This document shows, piece after piece, positions 1-4,842 of a stretch of 5,389 bases of DNA. Made by a program: the position numbers and the translations under genes. The stretch lies in NCBI GenBank assembly GCA_018701055.1, contig JABIUH010000426.1, positions 1 to 5,389 of the forward strand, written 5' to 3'. The stretch is from Woeseia sp. GTDB taxonomy: Bacteria > Pseudomonadota > Gammaproteobacteria > Steroidobacterales > Woeseiaceae. The stretch's first letter is position 1, and each line of letters begins with the position of its first letter. Below the pieces are notes generated by a model. That model saw nothing but the letters and a program-made list of their open reading frames with translations, had not been told where the DNA came from and searched no databases.

Positions 1-25
1 CACGGCGTTTATGCGTTACTTCTCA
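1..25 (-). other. rpoB: In-frame TGA in the rpoB rifampicin region, with the frame continuing to the window edge
   Basis: Read on the minus strand after ...DQNNPL, the next codon is TGA (25-23), followed in the same frame by GAA GTA ACG CAT AAA CGC CGT, i.e. EVTHKRR. E. coli RpoB, from memory, reads DQNNPLSEITHKRR, so TGA sits exactly on the Ser522 codon and everything after it is conserved, including His526 and Arg529. One C-to-G change turns TCA into TGA. TGA is the normal stop of rplA in this window and tryptophans are encoded by TGG, so a reassigned code is not supported. A base error near a contig end is the simplest explanation. Confidence 0.85.
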
Positions 26-1606
26 TAGTGGATTATTCTGATCCATAAATTGCGACAGCTGACTGGATCCAAAAAATTCCTTCACGGCCGCGGCAACTGG
101 TTTCGCGTTGATCATCTCCTGCGGCATTAGACCTTCGGTCTCTGCCTGCGTCAGACGCTCTTTGACCGCGCGTTCGACGCGCACGAGACCGACACGGAAA
201 GCATTTTCAGCCATTTCACCAACACTTCGAATGCGTCGGTTACCTAGATGATCGATATCATCGACGGTACCGTAGCCATTACGAATATTGATCAATGTTT
301 GCAGCACATCGAGGATGTCATCGTTATCAAGAATTCCGATGCCCTCCGACGTATCCCGACCAACTCGTCGATTGAACTTCATTCGTCCAACTGCAGACAA
401 GTCATACCGATCCGAGTTAAAGAATAAATTCCGGAACAGGCTCTCCGCAGCATCTTTAGTTGGCGGCTCGCCCGGTCGCATCATGCGATAAATCTCGACC
501 AGCGCCTCAAGTCTCGTCGTCGACGGATCGATATTAAGTGTGTTCGAAATATACGGTCCACGATCCAAGTCGTTTACGTAAAGACATTGAATATGCTCAA
601 CGCCGCTTTCGATCAAAAACGGAATCAATTCGTCCGTTAACTCAGCGTTCGCTGCGGCAAGCAGCTCGCCAGTTTCCTCGTCGACAATGTCGTGCGCCAG
701 AATCTTACCTTCAAGGTATTGGGTCGGAACGATCAGTTTATCGACCGTAGACTTCTCCATGTCCCGTACGTGTTTTGCTGTGATTCGCTTGCCTTCTTCG
801 ATAATCAGCTTGCGACCGAGCTTGACATCAAAGGCGGCCGTTTCACCGCGGAGCCGTTCGGGCACAAGAGTCATACGAATTTCTTTCTCTGACAGGTAGA
901 AATCGTTCTTGTCAAAGAACAGATCGAGCATCTCTTCGTTATTAAGCCCGAGCGCACGCAGAATAATAGTGACTGGCAATTTTCGGCGGCGATCGATACG
1001 CGCAAATACGCTGTCTTTTGGATCGAATTCGAAGTCGAGCCAAGAACCGCGGTAAGGAATAATTCGAGCAGAGAACAGAAGCTTGCCGGATGAATGCGTC
1101 TTGCCCTTGTCATGATCAAAGAACACGCCCGGCGATCGATGTAGTTGCGACACAATAACGCGCTCGGTGCCGTTGATTACAAACGTGCCGTGATCCGTCA
1201 TCAGCGGCATCTCGCCTAGATAGACCTCTTGCTCCCGAATATTCTTTACAGGTTTCGGTGTGCCGCTCGCCTCTTTATCATAAATGACCAAGCGCACATT
1301 CACGCGAATGGGCGCTGCATAAGTCATACCACGCATTTGACATTCTTTGACATCAAATACGGGCTCACCTAATCGATAGCTAACATATTCAAGCGCGGCA
1401 TTACCGGAATAACTGACGATCGGAAACACGGTTTGAAATGCTGCGTGCAAACCGATGTCGGTTCGGTCCTTAATCTCTTTATCGACCTGCAGGAATTTAC
1501 TGTACGAATTCAGCTGAATCGACAAAAGGTAGGGAACTTCGAGCGTCGTCGGACGTTTACCGAAGTTCTTACGTATGCGCTTTTTTTCTGTGAATGAATA
1601 AGTCAT
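23..1606 (-). CDS. rpoB: RNA polymerase beta subunit, N-terminal part (runs off window; in-frame TGA at 23-25)
   Basis: Encodes the start of the beta subunit of RNA polymerase, which with beta' forms the active-site cleft and binds rifamycins. The first 527 residues are visible, against about 1340 in the E. coli protein. The N-terminus (YSFTEKKRIRKNFGKRP) and the blocks GTFVINGTERVIVSQLHRSP, IIPYRGSWLDFEFDPKD, RIDRRRKLP, GNRRIRSVGEMAEN and SSQLSQFMDQNNPL are RpoB hallmarks. They cover the protrusion and lobe domains and the start of the rifampicin region; rifamycin-contact positions Q519, F520 and D522 (E. coli Q513, F514, D516) are wild type. The ATG at 1606 has a GAGGA Shine-Dalgarno (1616-1620) nine bases upstream and gives the standard N-terminus. 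The frame closes at a TGA replacing a conserved serine codon, then continues with the expected RpoB residues to the window edge. This is therefore probably a full rpoB carrying a sequence error or a nonsense mutation, not a short protein. Confidence 0.96.
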   Translation of the reverse strand: MTYSFTEKKRIRKNFGKRPTTLEVPYLLSIQLNSYSKFLQVDKEIKDRTDIGLHAAFQTVFPIVSYSGNAALEYVSYRLGEPVFDVKECQMRGMTYAAPIRVNVRLVIYDKEASGTPKPVKNIREQEVYLGEMPLMTDHGTFVINGTERVIVSQLHRSPGVFFDHDKGKTHSSGKLLFSARIIPYRGSWLDFEFDPKDSVFARIDRRRKLPVTIILRALGLNNEEMLDLFFDKNDFYLSEKEIRMTLVPERLRGETAAFDVKLGRKLIIEEGKRITAKHVRDMEKSTVDKLIVPTQYLEGKILAHDIVDEETGELLAAANAELTDELIPFLIESGVEHIQCLYVNDLDRGPYISNTLNIDPSTTRLEALVEIYRMMRPGEPPTKDAAESLFRNLFFNSDRYDLSAVGRMKFNRRVGRDTSEGIGILDNDDILDVLQTLINIRNGYGTVDDIDHLGNRRIRSVGEMAENAFRVGLVRVERAVKERLTQAETEGLMPQEMINAKPVAAAVKEFFGSSQLSQFMDQNNPL

Positions 1607-1673
1607 TCTAGTCAGTCCTCAGTTGAGAATACGTGTGCTGCCAGTCAAGCGCACCGTTCTCGTCACTAATGTA

Positions 1674-1700
1674 ATTTTAATTCTGTCCCTGCACTGACAA
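1674..1700 (-). promoter_or_regulatory. Weak candidate internal promoter for rpoB
   Basis: On the minus strand TTGTCA (1700-1695, five of six to the -35 consensus) and TAAAAT (1679-1674, five of six to the -10 consensus) are separated by 15 bases. That is shorter than the preferred 17, so activity would be weak if any. The -35 falls partly in the loop of the 1688-1710 hairpin. Minor rpoB-proximal promoters are known in E. coli; this one is a pattern match only. Confidence 0.2.
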
Positions 1701-1710
1701 AGTGTGCAGG
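1688..1710 (-). other. 7-bp hairpin upstream of rpoB
   Basis: CCTGCAC (1688-1694) and GTGCAGG (1704-1710) are perfectly complementary around a 9-base loop. It lies immediately downstream, in transcription, of the long bulged hairpin, separated by one base. The sequence after it is A-rich rather than T-rich, which argues against intrinsic termination. Confidence 0.5.
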
Positions 1711-1711
1711 T

Positions 1712-1763
1712 GCACCAAAGCAGCTTGCGGCAATTCCGCAAGCTGCTTGGAGCAATTTGGTGC
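1712..1763 (-). other. Long bulged RNA hairpin between rplL and rpoB (candidate RNase III site)
   Basis: The inner stem pairs 1720-1730 with 1736-1746 (GCAGCTTGCGG against CCGCAAGCTGC, 11 bp perfect, 13 bp if the adjoining A-T pairs 1718-1719/1747-1748 are used) around a 5-base loop at 1731-1735. An outer stem pairs 1712-1719 with 1756-1763 (GCACCAAA against TTTGGTGC, 8 bp), leaving nine bases (1747-1755) bulged on one arm. The transcript has no T-run after it, so it is unlikely to be an intrinsic terminator. An extended double-stranded stem at this place in the operon resembles the role of the RNase III processing site in E. coli; that function is inferred. Confidence 0.65.
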
Positions 1764-1814
1764 CGGGCTACCTGCTCCCGGACCCCACATCTCAAGGATG
1801 TTTTTCAAGCTCTG

Positions 1815-2192
1815 TTACTTGAGCTCGACTGAAGCGCCTGCTTCTTCAAGTTGCTTCTTGAAGCCCTCAGCGTCGTCCTTCGATGCGCCTTCCTTAACGG
1901 TTGACGGAGCACCTTCGACCGCGTCCTTGGCTTCTTTCAATCCAAGTCCGGTGATCGCGCGTACAGCCTTAATGACCGCAACTTTAGCCTCGCCGAAACT
2001 GGTCAGAACAACGTCGAATTCCGTCTGTTCTTCGGCAGCTGCAGCTGCGTCGCCGCCGGCTGCGGCAGCAACAGCAACAGGTGCCGCTGCAGATACGCCC
2101 CATTCGTCTTCTAGCATTTTAACAAGCTCGACAACTTCCATAATCGGCTTCGCACTCAATTCTTTGAGTAGATCTTCGTTTGACAGTGCCAT
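1815..2192 (-). CDS. rplL: 50S ribosomal protein L7/L12
   Basis: A 125-residue acidic protein of the usual L7/L12 length. Dimers of it form the flexible stalk of the large subunit that recruits and activates translational GTPases (EF-Tu, EF-G, IF2). Residues 1 to ~33 are the dimerisation and L10-binding domain, ~34 to 54 an Ala/Gly-rich hinge, and ~57 to 125 the globular factor-binding domain. The latter contains the family signature around AITGLGLKEAKDAVEGAP (residues 79-96) and ends in VELK. The ATG has an AGAGG Shine-Dalgarno at 2201-2205 at good spacing. It stops with TAA. It lies 53 bases after rplJ, as expected since L10 binds L7/L12 dimers directly. A Lys/Ala-rich compositional bias is normal for the family. 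Nothing in it looks broken. Confidence 0.98.
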   Translation of the reverse strand: MALSNEDLLKELSAKPIMEVVELVKMLEDEWGVSAAAPVAVAAAAGGDAAAAAEEQTEFDVVLTSFGEAKVAVIKAVRAITGLGLKEAKDAVEGAPSTVKEGASKDDAEGFKKQLEEAGASVELK

Positions 2193-2213
2193 TCTCTTTT
2201 CCTCTAAATTTTT

Positions 2214-2230
2214 AAACCTGAGTCAGGTGT
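2214..2230 (-). other. Small palindrome between rplJ and rplL
   Basis: ACCTG (2216-2220) and CAGGT (2224-2228) flank three bases, forming a 5-bp hairpin (a 13-base near-perfect palindrome) in the 53-base rplJ-rplL spacer. The minus-strand tail is A/T-rich (TTTAAAAATTT), not a clean T-run. It could slow polymerase or protect mRNA, but no function is shown and read-through must be efficient because L7/L12 is needed in excess. Confidence 0.3.
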
Positions 2231-2245
2231 AGTTAGTTTTCAGTC

Positions 2246-2770
2246 TTATGCTGCTTCCTGGCTAGCACGCGCGGACATTGTCCGAGCAAGCATCGCAGGC
2301 GGTTCAGCAAGGGTCCGCACCAGTTTGGACATCGGTGCCATCATCACGCCAAGCAGCATTCCGCGCGCCTGATCCAGAGTTGGCAAATCAGCCAACTTAC
2401 CTAAATCGGACCCCGGCAATAACTGCCCACCTATTGATAGCGACACTGCCTGCAGAGCGTCGTGCTCTTTGGCAAAGTCTTTGATAACCCTGGCTGCGGC
2501 ACCTGGGTCTTCCTTCGCAAACGCAAGCAGAAGCGGGCCTTTGAGCGTGTCTTGCATACACTCAAAATCAGTCCCTTGAACGGCACGACGTGCCAACGTG
2601 TTTTTAACCACACGCAGGTATACGCCGGCGTTGCGAGCGTCACGCCGCAACTCCGTCATTTCTGCAACAGTCAAACCTCTATATTCTGCTGCTACTGCAG
2701 ATAGAGATTCGCCTGCAACCGCGTTCACCTCTTTGACAAAAGCTTTCTTGTCTTCGAGTCTCAGTGCCAT
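2246..2770 (-). CDS. rplJ: 50S ribosomal protein L10
   Basis: A 174-residue L10 family protein (E. coli L10 is about 165). L10 anchors the L7/L12 stalk to 23S rRNA next to L11, and in E. coli the L10-L7/L12 complex represses its own mRNA. Residues 1 to ~130 form the rRNA-binding domain, with the recognisable EYRGLTVAEMTELRRDAR (29-46), VVKNTLARRA (54-63) and KGPLLLAF (77-84). From ~133 (LDQARGMLLGVMMAPMSKLVRTL) runs the long C-terminal helix that binds L7/L12 dimers. The ATG has a strong AGGAG at 2777-2781, six bases upstream. It stops with TAA. It is preceded by a structured leader (2771-3061) and followed by rplL. Confidence 0.97.
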   Translation of the reverse strand: MALRLEDKKAFVKEVNAVAGESLSAVAAEYRGLTVAEMTELRRDARNAGVYLRVVKNTLARRAVQGTDFECMQDTLKGPLLLAFAKEDPGAAARVIKDFAKEHDALQAVSLSIGGQLLPGSDLGKLADLPTLDQARGMLLGVMMAPMSKLVRTLAEPPAMLARTMSARASQEAA

Positions 2771-2800
2771 GAATTTCTCCTGGCTAACGGTTACACAATG

Positions 2801-2820
2801 AATGAGGGCCTTACCTCATT
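2801..2820 (-). other. 7-bp hairpin just upstream of the rplJ ribosome-binding site
   Basis: AATGAGG (2820-2814) pairs with CCTCATT (2807-2801) around a 6-base loop. It ends about 20 bases before the AGGAG of rplJ. Being so close to the Shine-Dalgarno in an autoregulated leader, it may be one arm of the structure controlling translation start; this is inferred from position only. Confidence 0.5.
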
Positions 2821-2929
2821 CCCCTTAATTATCGTATCGATCAAAAACAGAACATCTGCCCCAGATCAGCCACGACTGTCGATAACGGGCAACCGTTGCC
2901 AGATCGCTCTGACTCAAGCTAACCATCTA

Positions 2930-2972
2930 CGTAGGCATTTATTAAGGCGAGGCCTAATCCTTGCCACCTACG
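2930..2972 (-). ncRNA. L10 leader, kink-turn-containing binding element for L10-(L7/L12)
   Basis: On the minus strand CGTAGG (2972-2967) pairs perfectly with CCTACG (2935-2930). Inside, AAGG (2962-2959) pairs with CCTT (2947-2944) around an 11-base loop. The two stems are joined by an asymmetric internal loop, about TGGC on one side and AATAAATG on the other. This arrangement, with CCTTAATAAATGCCTACG and then GTAGATGG, matches what I recall of the gammaproteobacterial L10-leader family (Rfam L10_leader), whose internal loop is a kink-turn recognised by L10. Location about 160 bases before rplJ agrees. Exact element ends are approximate. Confidence 0.75.
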
Positions 2973-3009
2973 GTCTTCGACGATGACCGGGTTTAACCCC
3001 GATCCTTCG

Positions 3010-3040
3010 ATTACAGCCAAACCTTTCGGCGCGGCCGCAA
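3010..3040 (-). promoter_or_regulatory. Candidate rplJL promoter
   Basis: TGTAAT (3015-3010) matches the -10 consensus at five of six positions. The best -35 is TTGCGG (3040-3035), separated by a long 19-base spacer. It lies about 40 bases before the L10-leader stem, where the E. coli rplJL promoter is also found relative to the leader. The poor spacing keeps confidence low. Confidence 0.35.
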
Positions 3041-3049
3041 ATTCTCTTC

Positions 3050-3078
3050 AAAAAAACGCACTCAGACGTCTAATGTCG
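3050..3078 (-). terminator. Weak terminator-like hairpin over the rplA stop codon
   Basis: On the minus strand CGACATT (3078-3072) can pair with AGTGCG (3062-3057), six pairs including one G-U and with one bulged A, around a 9-base loop holding the palindrome AGACGTCT. Seven Ts (3056-3050) follow directly. The stem is short and begins inside the rplA coding sequence, so partial termination or pausing before the rplJ promoter is the most it would do. Confidence 0.3.
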
Positions 3079-3757
3079 CCCGATCGATGGCCACACCAGG
3101 CCCCATCGTTGAGGACACAGTCATCTTTTTGAAAAATGCGCCTTTAGACGCTGCCGGCTTGGCCTTCCTAAGGTCAGTCAACAACGCTTCCAAATTTTCT
3201 TTCAATGCCGGAACTTCGAAATCTGCACGACCGATCGCACAATGAATAATGCCGGCCTTGTCCGTGCGGTATCGCACCTGACCCGCTTTTGCATTTTTCA
3301 CAGCCGTTTCAACGTCGGCCGTCACCGTGCCAACCTTAGGGTTAGGCATTAAGCCGCGCGGCCCAAGAATCTGCCCCAGTGTGCCGACCACTCGCATTGC
3401 GTCGGGGGTCGCGATAACAACGTCGAAATTCATCTCGCCACCCTTAATGGTTTCCGCAAGATCTTCAAATCCAACGATATCGGCACCAGCGGCCTTAGCC
3501 TTATCCGCATTTTCGCCCTGCGCGAAAACCGCAACACGAACTGACTTGCCTGTTCCGTTCGGCAATACAGTAGATCCACGGACAACCTGATCCGATTTAC
3601 GCGGATCAACACCGAGGTTTACGCATACGTCAATGCTTTCGGCGAACTTGGCCGTTGCCAATTCCTTAACCAAGCCTAACGCTTCATCAATCGCGTAGGT
3701 CTGGTCCGCACTTACTTTTTCGCGCGCGGTTTTTCTACGCTTCGTCGAGGCAGCCAT
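3062..3757 (-). CDS. rplA: 50S ribosomal protein L1
   Basis: A 231-residue L1 protein, normal bacterial length (E. coli 234). It binds 23S rRNA to form the mobile L1 stalk that helps deacylated tRNA leave the E site, and in E. coli it represses translation of the rplK-rplA mRNA. The signature is clear: ILGPRGLMPNPKVGTVT at residues 130-146. Domain I is split (N-terminal ~1-68 and C-terminal ~160-228) around domain II (~69-159). The C-terminal block KGAFFKKMTVSSTMGPGVAID (205-225) is also typical. Its ATG overlaps the rplK stop by one base (TAATG), a sign of translational coupling. A GGGAG Shine-Dalgarno lies within the end of rplK (3765-3769). It stops with TGA, which shows TGA is an ordinary stop here. 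Confidence 0.98.
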   Translation of the reverse strand: MAASTKRRKTAREKVSADQTYAIDEALGLVKELATAKFAESIDVCVNLGVDPRKSDQVVRGSTVLPNGTGKSVRVAVFAQGENADKAKAAGADIVGFEDLAETIKGGEMNFDVVIATPDAMRVVGTLGQILGPRGLMPNPKVGTVTADVETAVKNAKAGQVRYRTDKAGIIHCAIGRADFEVPALKENLEALLTDLRKAKPAASKGAFFKKMTVSSTMGPGVAIDRATLDV

Positions 3758-4191
3758 TATTTCACTCCCTCTGTATCCAGACCCATGCTACGAGCTGTTC
3801 CCGCGATCGTCCGTACTGCTGCATCCATATCAGCGGCGGTAAGGTCAGGCATTTTAGTCGTCGCAATCTCTTCCAATTGCGCACGATTCACTTTGCCAAC
3901 TTTTTCCGTATTCGGCGTGCCAGAACCCTTCGGTACGCCGGCAGCTTTACGCAAAAGAACCGCAGCTGGCGGCGTTTTGGTAATAAATGTGAAACTACGA
4001 TCACTGTATACAGTGATGATTACTGGAATTGGCAGTCCGGGCTCTGTGCCCTGCGTTTGCGCATTGAACGTCTTACAAAATTCCATAATATTGACGCCAT
4101 GCTGACCCAAAGCGGGCCCGACTGGCGGACTTGGATTTGCCTGACCCGCAGGAACCTGCAGCTTAATATAGCCAGTTACTTTCTTAGCCAT
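3757..4191 (-). CDS. rplK: 50S ribosomal protein L11
   Basis: A 144-residue L11 protein (E. coli 142). It binds the GTPase-associated region of 23S rRNA beside L10, influences elongation-factor GTP hydrolysis, is required for RelA activation by uncharged tRNA, and forms part of the thiostrepton site. The N-terminal domain (1 to ~72) has the conserved proline-rich stretch PSPPVGPALGQHGVNIMEFC (20-39), with the prolines that line the thiostrepton site. The C-terminal rRNA-binding domain (~73-144) ends with GTARSMGL (131-138). The ATG has AAAGG (4200-4204) at seven to eight bases. TAA overlaps the rplA start by one base. Likely co-regulated with rplA through L1 binding near the rplK start, as in E. 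coli. Confidence 0.98.
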   Translation of the reverse strand: MAKKVTGYIKLQVPAGQANPSPPVGPALGQHGVNIMEFCKTFNAQTQGTEPGLPIPVIITVYSDRSFTFITKTPPAAVLLRKAAGVPKGSGTPNTEKVGKVNRAQLEEIATTKMPDLTAADMDAAVRTIAGTARSMGLDTEGVK

Positions 4192-4270
4192 TCTATTTAC
4201 CTTTGTGAGTGCAAGCGGCCTTTTCGGCCTCCTCAGATTTCTATGAAAAGGGCGCTAGCCCCATGTTTTG
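4192..4270 (-). promoter_or_regulatory. nusG-rplK spacer: rplKA mRNA leader with two short hairpins
   Basis: In transcription order this 79-base gap holds a 4-bp GGGC/GCCC hairpin with loop TAGC (4250-4261) followed by TTTT, then a 4-bp GGCC/GGCC hairpin with loop GAAAA (4217-4229), then the rplK Shine-Dalgarno. In E. coli this region contains the rplKA promoter and the L1-binding mRNA site. I see no convincing promoter hexamers and could not fit the L1-binding consensus with certainty. The first hairpin could act as a weak attenuator, and the second may belong to the L1 operator. Confidence 0.4.
4245..4262 (-). terminator. Weak attenuator-like hairpin after nusG
   Basis: The minus strand reads GGGGCTAGCGCCC then TTTT. 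The stem is four G-C pairs, plus a possible G-U, around a 4-base loop. The stem and T-run are both short, so only partial termination would be expected. It starts about eight bases after the nusG stop codon. Confidence 0.25.
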
Positions 4271-4804
4271 CTAACCTTTCTCAACCTGACCGAAATCAAG
4301 CTCAACCGGCGTAGACCGGCCCAAAATCTGTACCGCTACCTGCAGACGACTCTTCTCGTAGTTGACCTGTTCGACCACGCCGCTAAAGTCGTTAAACGGC
4401 CCGTCGATGACGCGAACGACCTCGCCTGGCTCAAACAACACTTTCGGCCGTGGCTTATCAACCCCTTCCTGAACTCGATCCAGGATCTGATTCGCCTCTT
4501 TCTCAGTGATCGGCGCAGGACGATCACTCGACCCACCGATAAATCCAAGAACCTTCGGCACCTCTTTAACCAAGTGCCAGGTCTCATCGTCCATTTCCAT
4601 CTGCACGAGAACGTAGCCAGGGAAAAACTTGCGCTCGCTACGCCGCTTTTGACCTTCCTTCATCTCGACCACTTCTTCGGTCGGGACCAGGATGTCGCCG
4701 AATTTCTCTTCCAGACCCATCAATTGAATACGCTCCTCGAGCGAGGACTTAACCTTATGCTCGAAGTTGGAATAGGCATGGACTATGTACCAACGCTGTG
4801 ACAC
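4271..4804 (-). CDS. nusG: Transcription termination/antitermination factor NusG
   Basis: A 177-residue NusG (E. coli 181). It binds RNA polymerase through its N-terminal NGN domain to suppress pausing, and its C-terminal KOW domain contacts Rho or ribosomal protein S10 to couple transcription with termination or translation. The NGN domain spans ~1-117 with WYIVHAYSNFEHKVK (5-19) and the core strand KFFPGYVLVQMEM (59-71). The KOW domain spans ~122-177 with FEPGEVVRVIDGPFNDFSG (124-142). The start is GTG at 4804. An in-frame TAG two codons upstream excludes a longer form, and AAGGA (4813-4817) sits eight bases before it. It stops with TAG. It lies 38 bases after secE, the usual pairing. It is intact and conserved. 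Confidence 0.98.
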   Translation of the reverse strand: MSQRWYIVHAYSNFEHKVKSSLEERIQLMGLEEKFGDILVPTEEVVEMKEGQKRRSERKFFPGYVLVQMEMDDETWHLVKEVPKVLGFIGGSSDRPAPITEKEANQILDRVQEGVDKPRPKVLFEPGEVVRVIDGPFNDFSGVVEQVNYEKSRLQVAVQILGRSTPVELDFGQVEKG

Positions 4805-4817
4805 CCACTAATTCCTT
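4805..4817 (-). promoter_or_regulatory. nusG Shine-Dalgarno deciding a GTG start
   Basis: AAGGA at 4817-4813 is eight bases before GTG at 4804-4802. The upstream in-frame codons are TGG and then the stop TAG, so no longer start exists, and starting later would remove the conserved WYIVHAYSN block. Confidence 0.7.
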
Positions 4818-4842
4818 CTATGTTCCATTCAGGTACGAGGGC

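Larger units (their letters stand above)
1607..1814 (-). promoter_or_regulatory. rplL-rpoB intergenic region: tandem hairpins, probable attenuation or processing region
   Basis: This 208-base spacer carries no open frame that looks like a gene but is dense in inverted repeats. In transcription order these are a 5-bp ACATC/GATGT hairpin (1787-1801), a 5-bp CCGGG/CCCGG hairpin (1763-1781), a long bulged hairpin (1712-1763) and a 7-bp hairpin (1688-1710). The last ~80 bases before rpoB hold a weak promoter-like pair and the rpoB ribosome-binding site. In E. coli the equivalent spacer contains a transcription attenuator and an RNase III cleavage site that lower rpoBC expression relative to the ribosomal genes. 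The position and structure here suggest the same job, but no hairpin is followed by a convincing U-run, so processing or partial attenuation fits better than a classical terminator. Confidence 0.6.
2771..3061 (-). promoter_or_regulatory. rplA-rplJ intergenic region with L10 leader and probable rplJL promoter
   Basis: This 291-base stretch has no plausible gene. In transcription order it holds a T7 run just after rplA, a promoter-like -10 (3010-3015), the conserved L10-leader stem with kink-turn-like internal loop (2930-2972), a 5-bp hairpin GGCAA/TTGCC (2888-2900), a 5-bp hairpin ATCTG/CAGAT (2854-2866), a 7-bp hairpin AATGAGG/CCTCATT (2801-2820) and the rplJ ribosome-binding site (2777-2781). 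In E. coli the equivalent leader is bound by L10-(L7/L12)4, which turns off rplJ and rplL translation. The same autoregulation is inferred here from conserved position and motif. Confidence 0.75.

Noticed and set aside
23..25. Reading the rpoB TGA as a genetic-code change (TGA as Trp or Ser) or as selenocysteine
   Set aside because: rplA uses TGA as its stop, Trp codons are TGG, and RpoB has serine rather than Cys/Sec or Trp here. Only 22 bases follow, so no SECIS can be judged. Error or nonsense mutation is simpler.
871..1155. A 94-codon minus-strand open frame inside rpoB in another frame
   Set aside because: It overlaps fully conserved RpoB coding sequence and has no recognisable product.
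1702..2232. A 176-codon plus-strand open frame opposite rplL, rich in Ser and Ala
   Set aside because: It is the antisense shadow of the Ala-rich hinge and body of L7/L12 and runs through the intergenic hairpin; no family resemblance and no need for it.
2798..2986. A 62-codon plus-strand open frame in the rplA-rplJ spacer
   Set aside because: It runs antisense through the structured rplJ leader; the sequence is better explained as an RNA control element.
4268..4801. A 177-codon plus-strand open frame mirroring nusG almost exactly
   Set aside because: It lies opposite a strongly conserved nusG, its translation shows no recognisable domain, and its length simply reflects the lack of stops opposite the codon bias of nusG.
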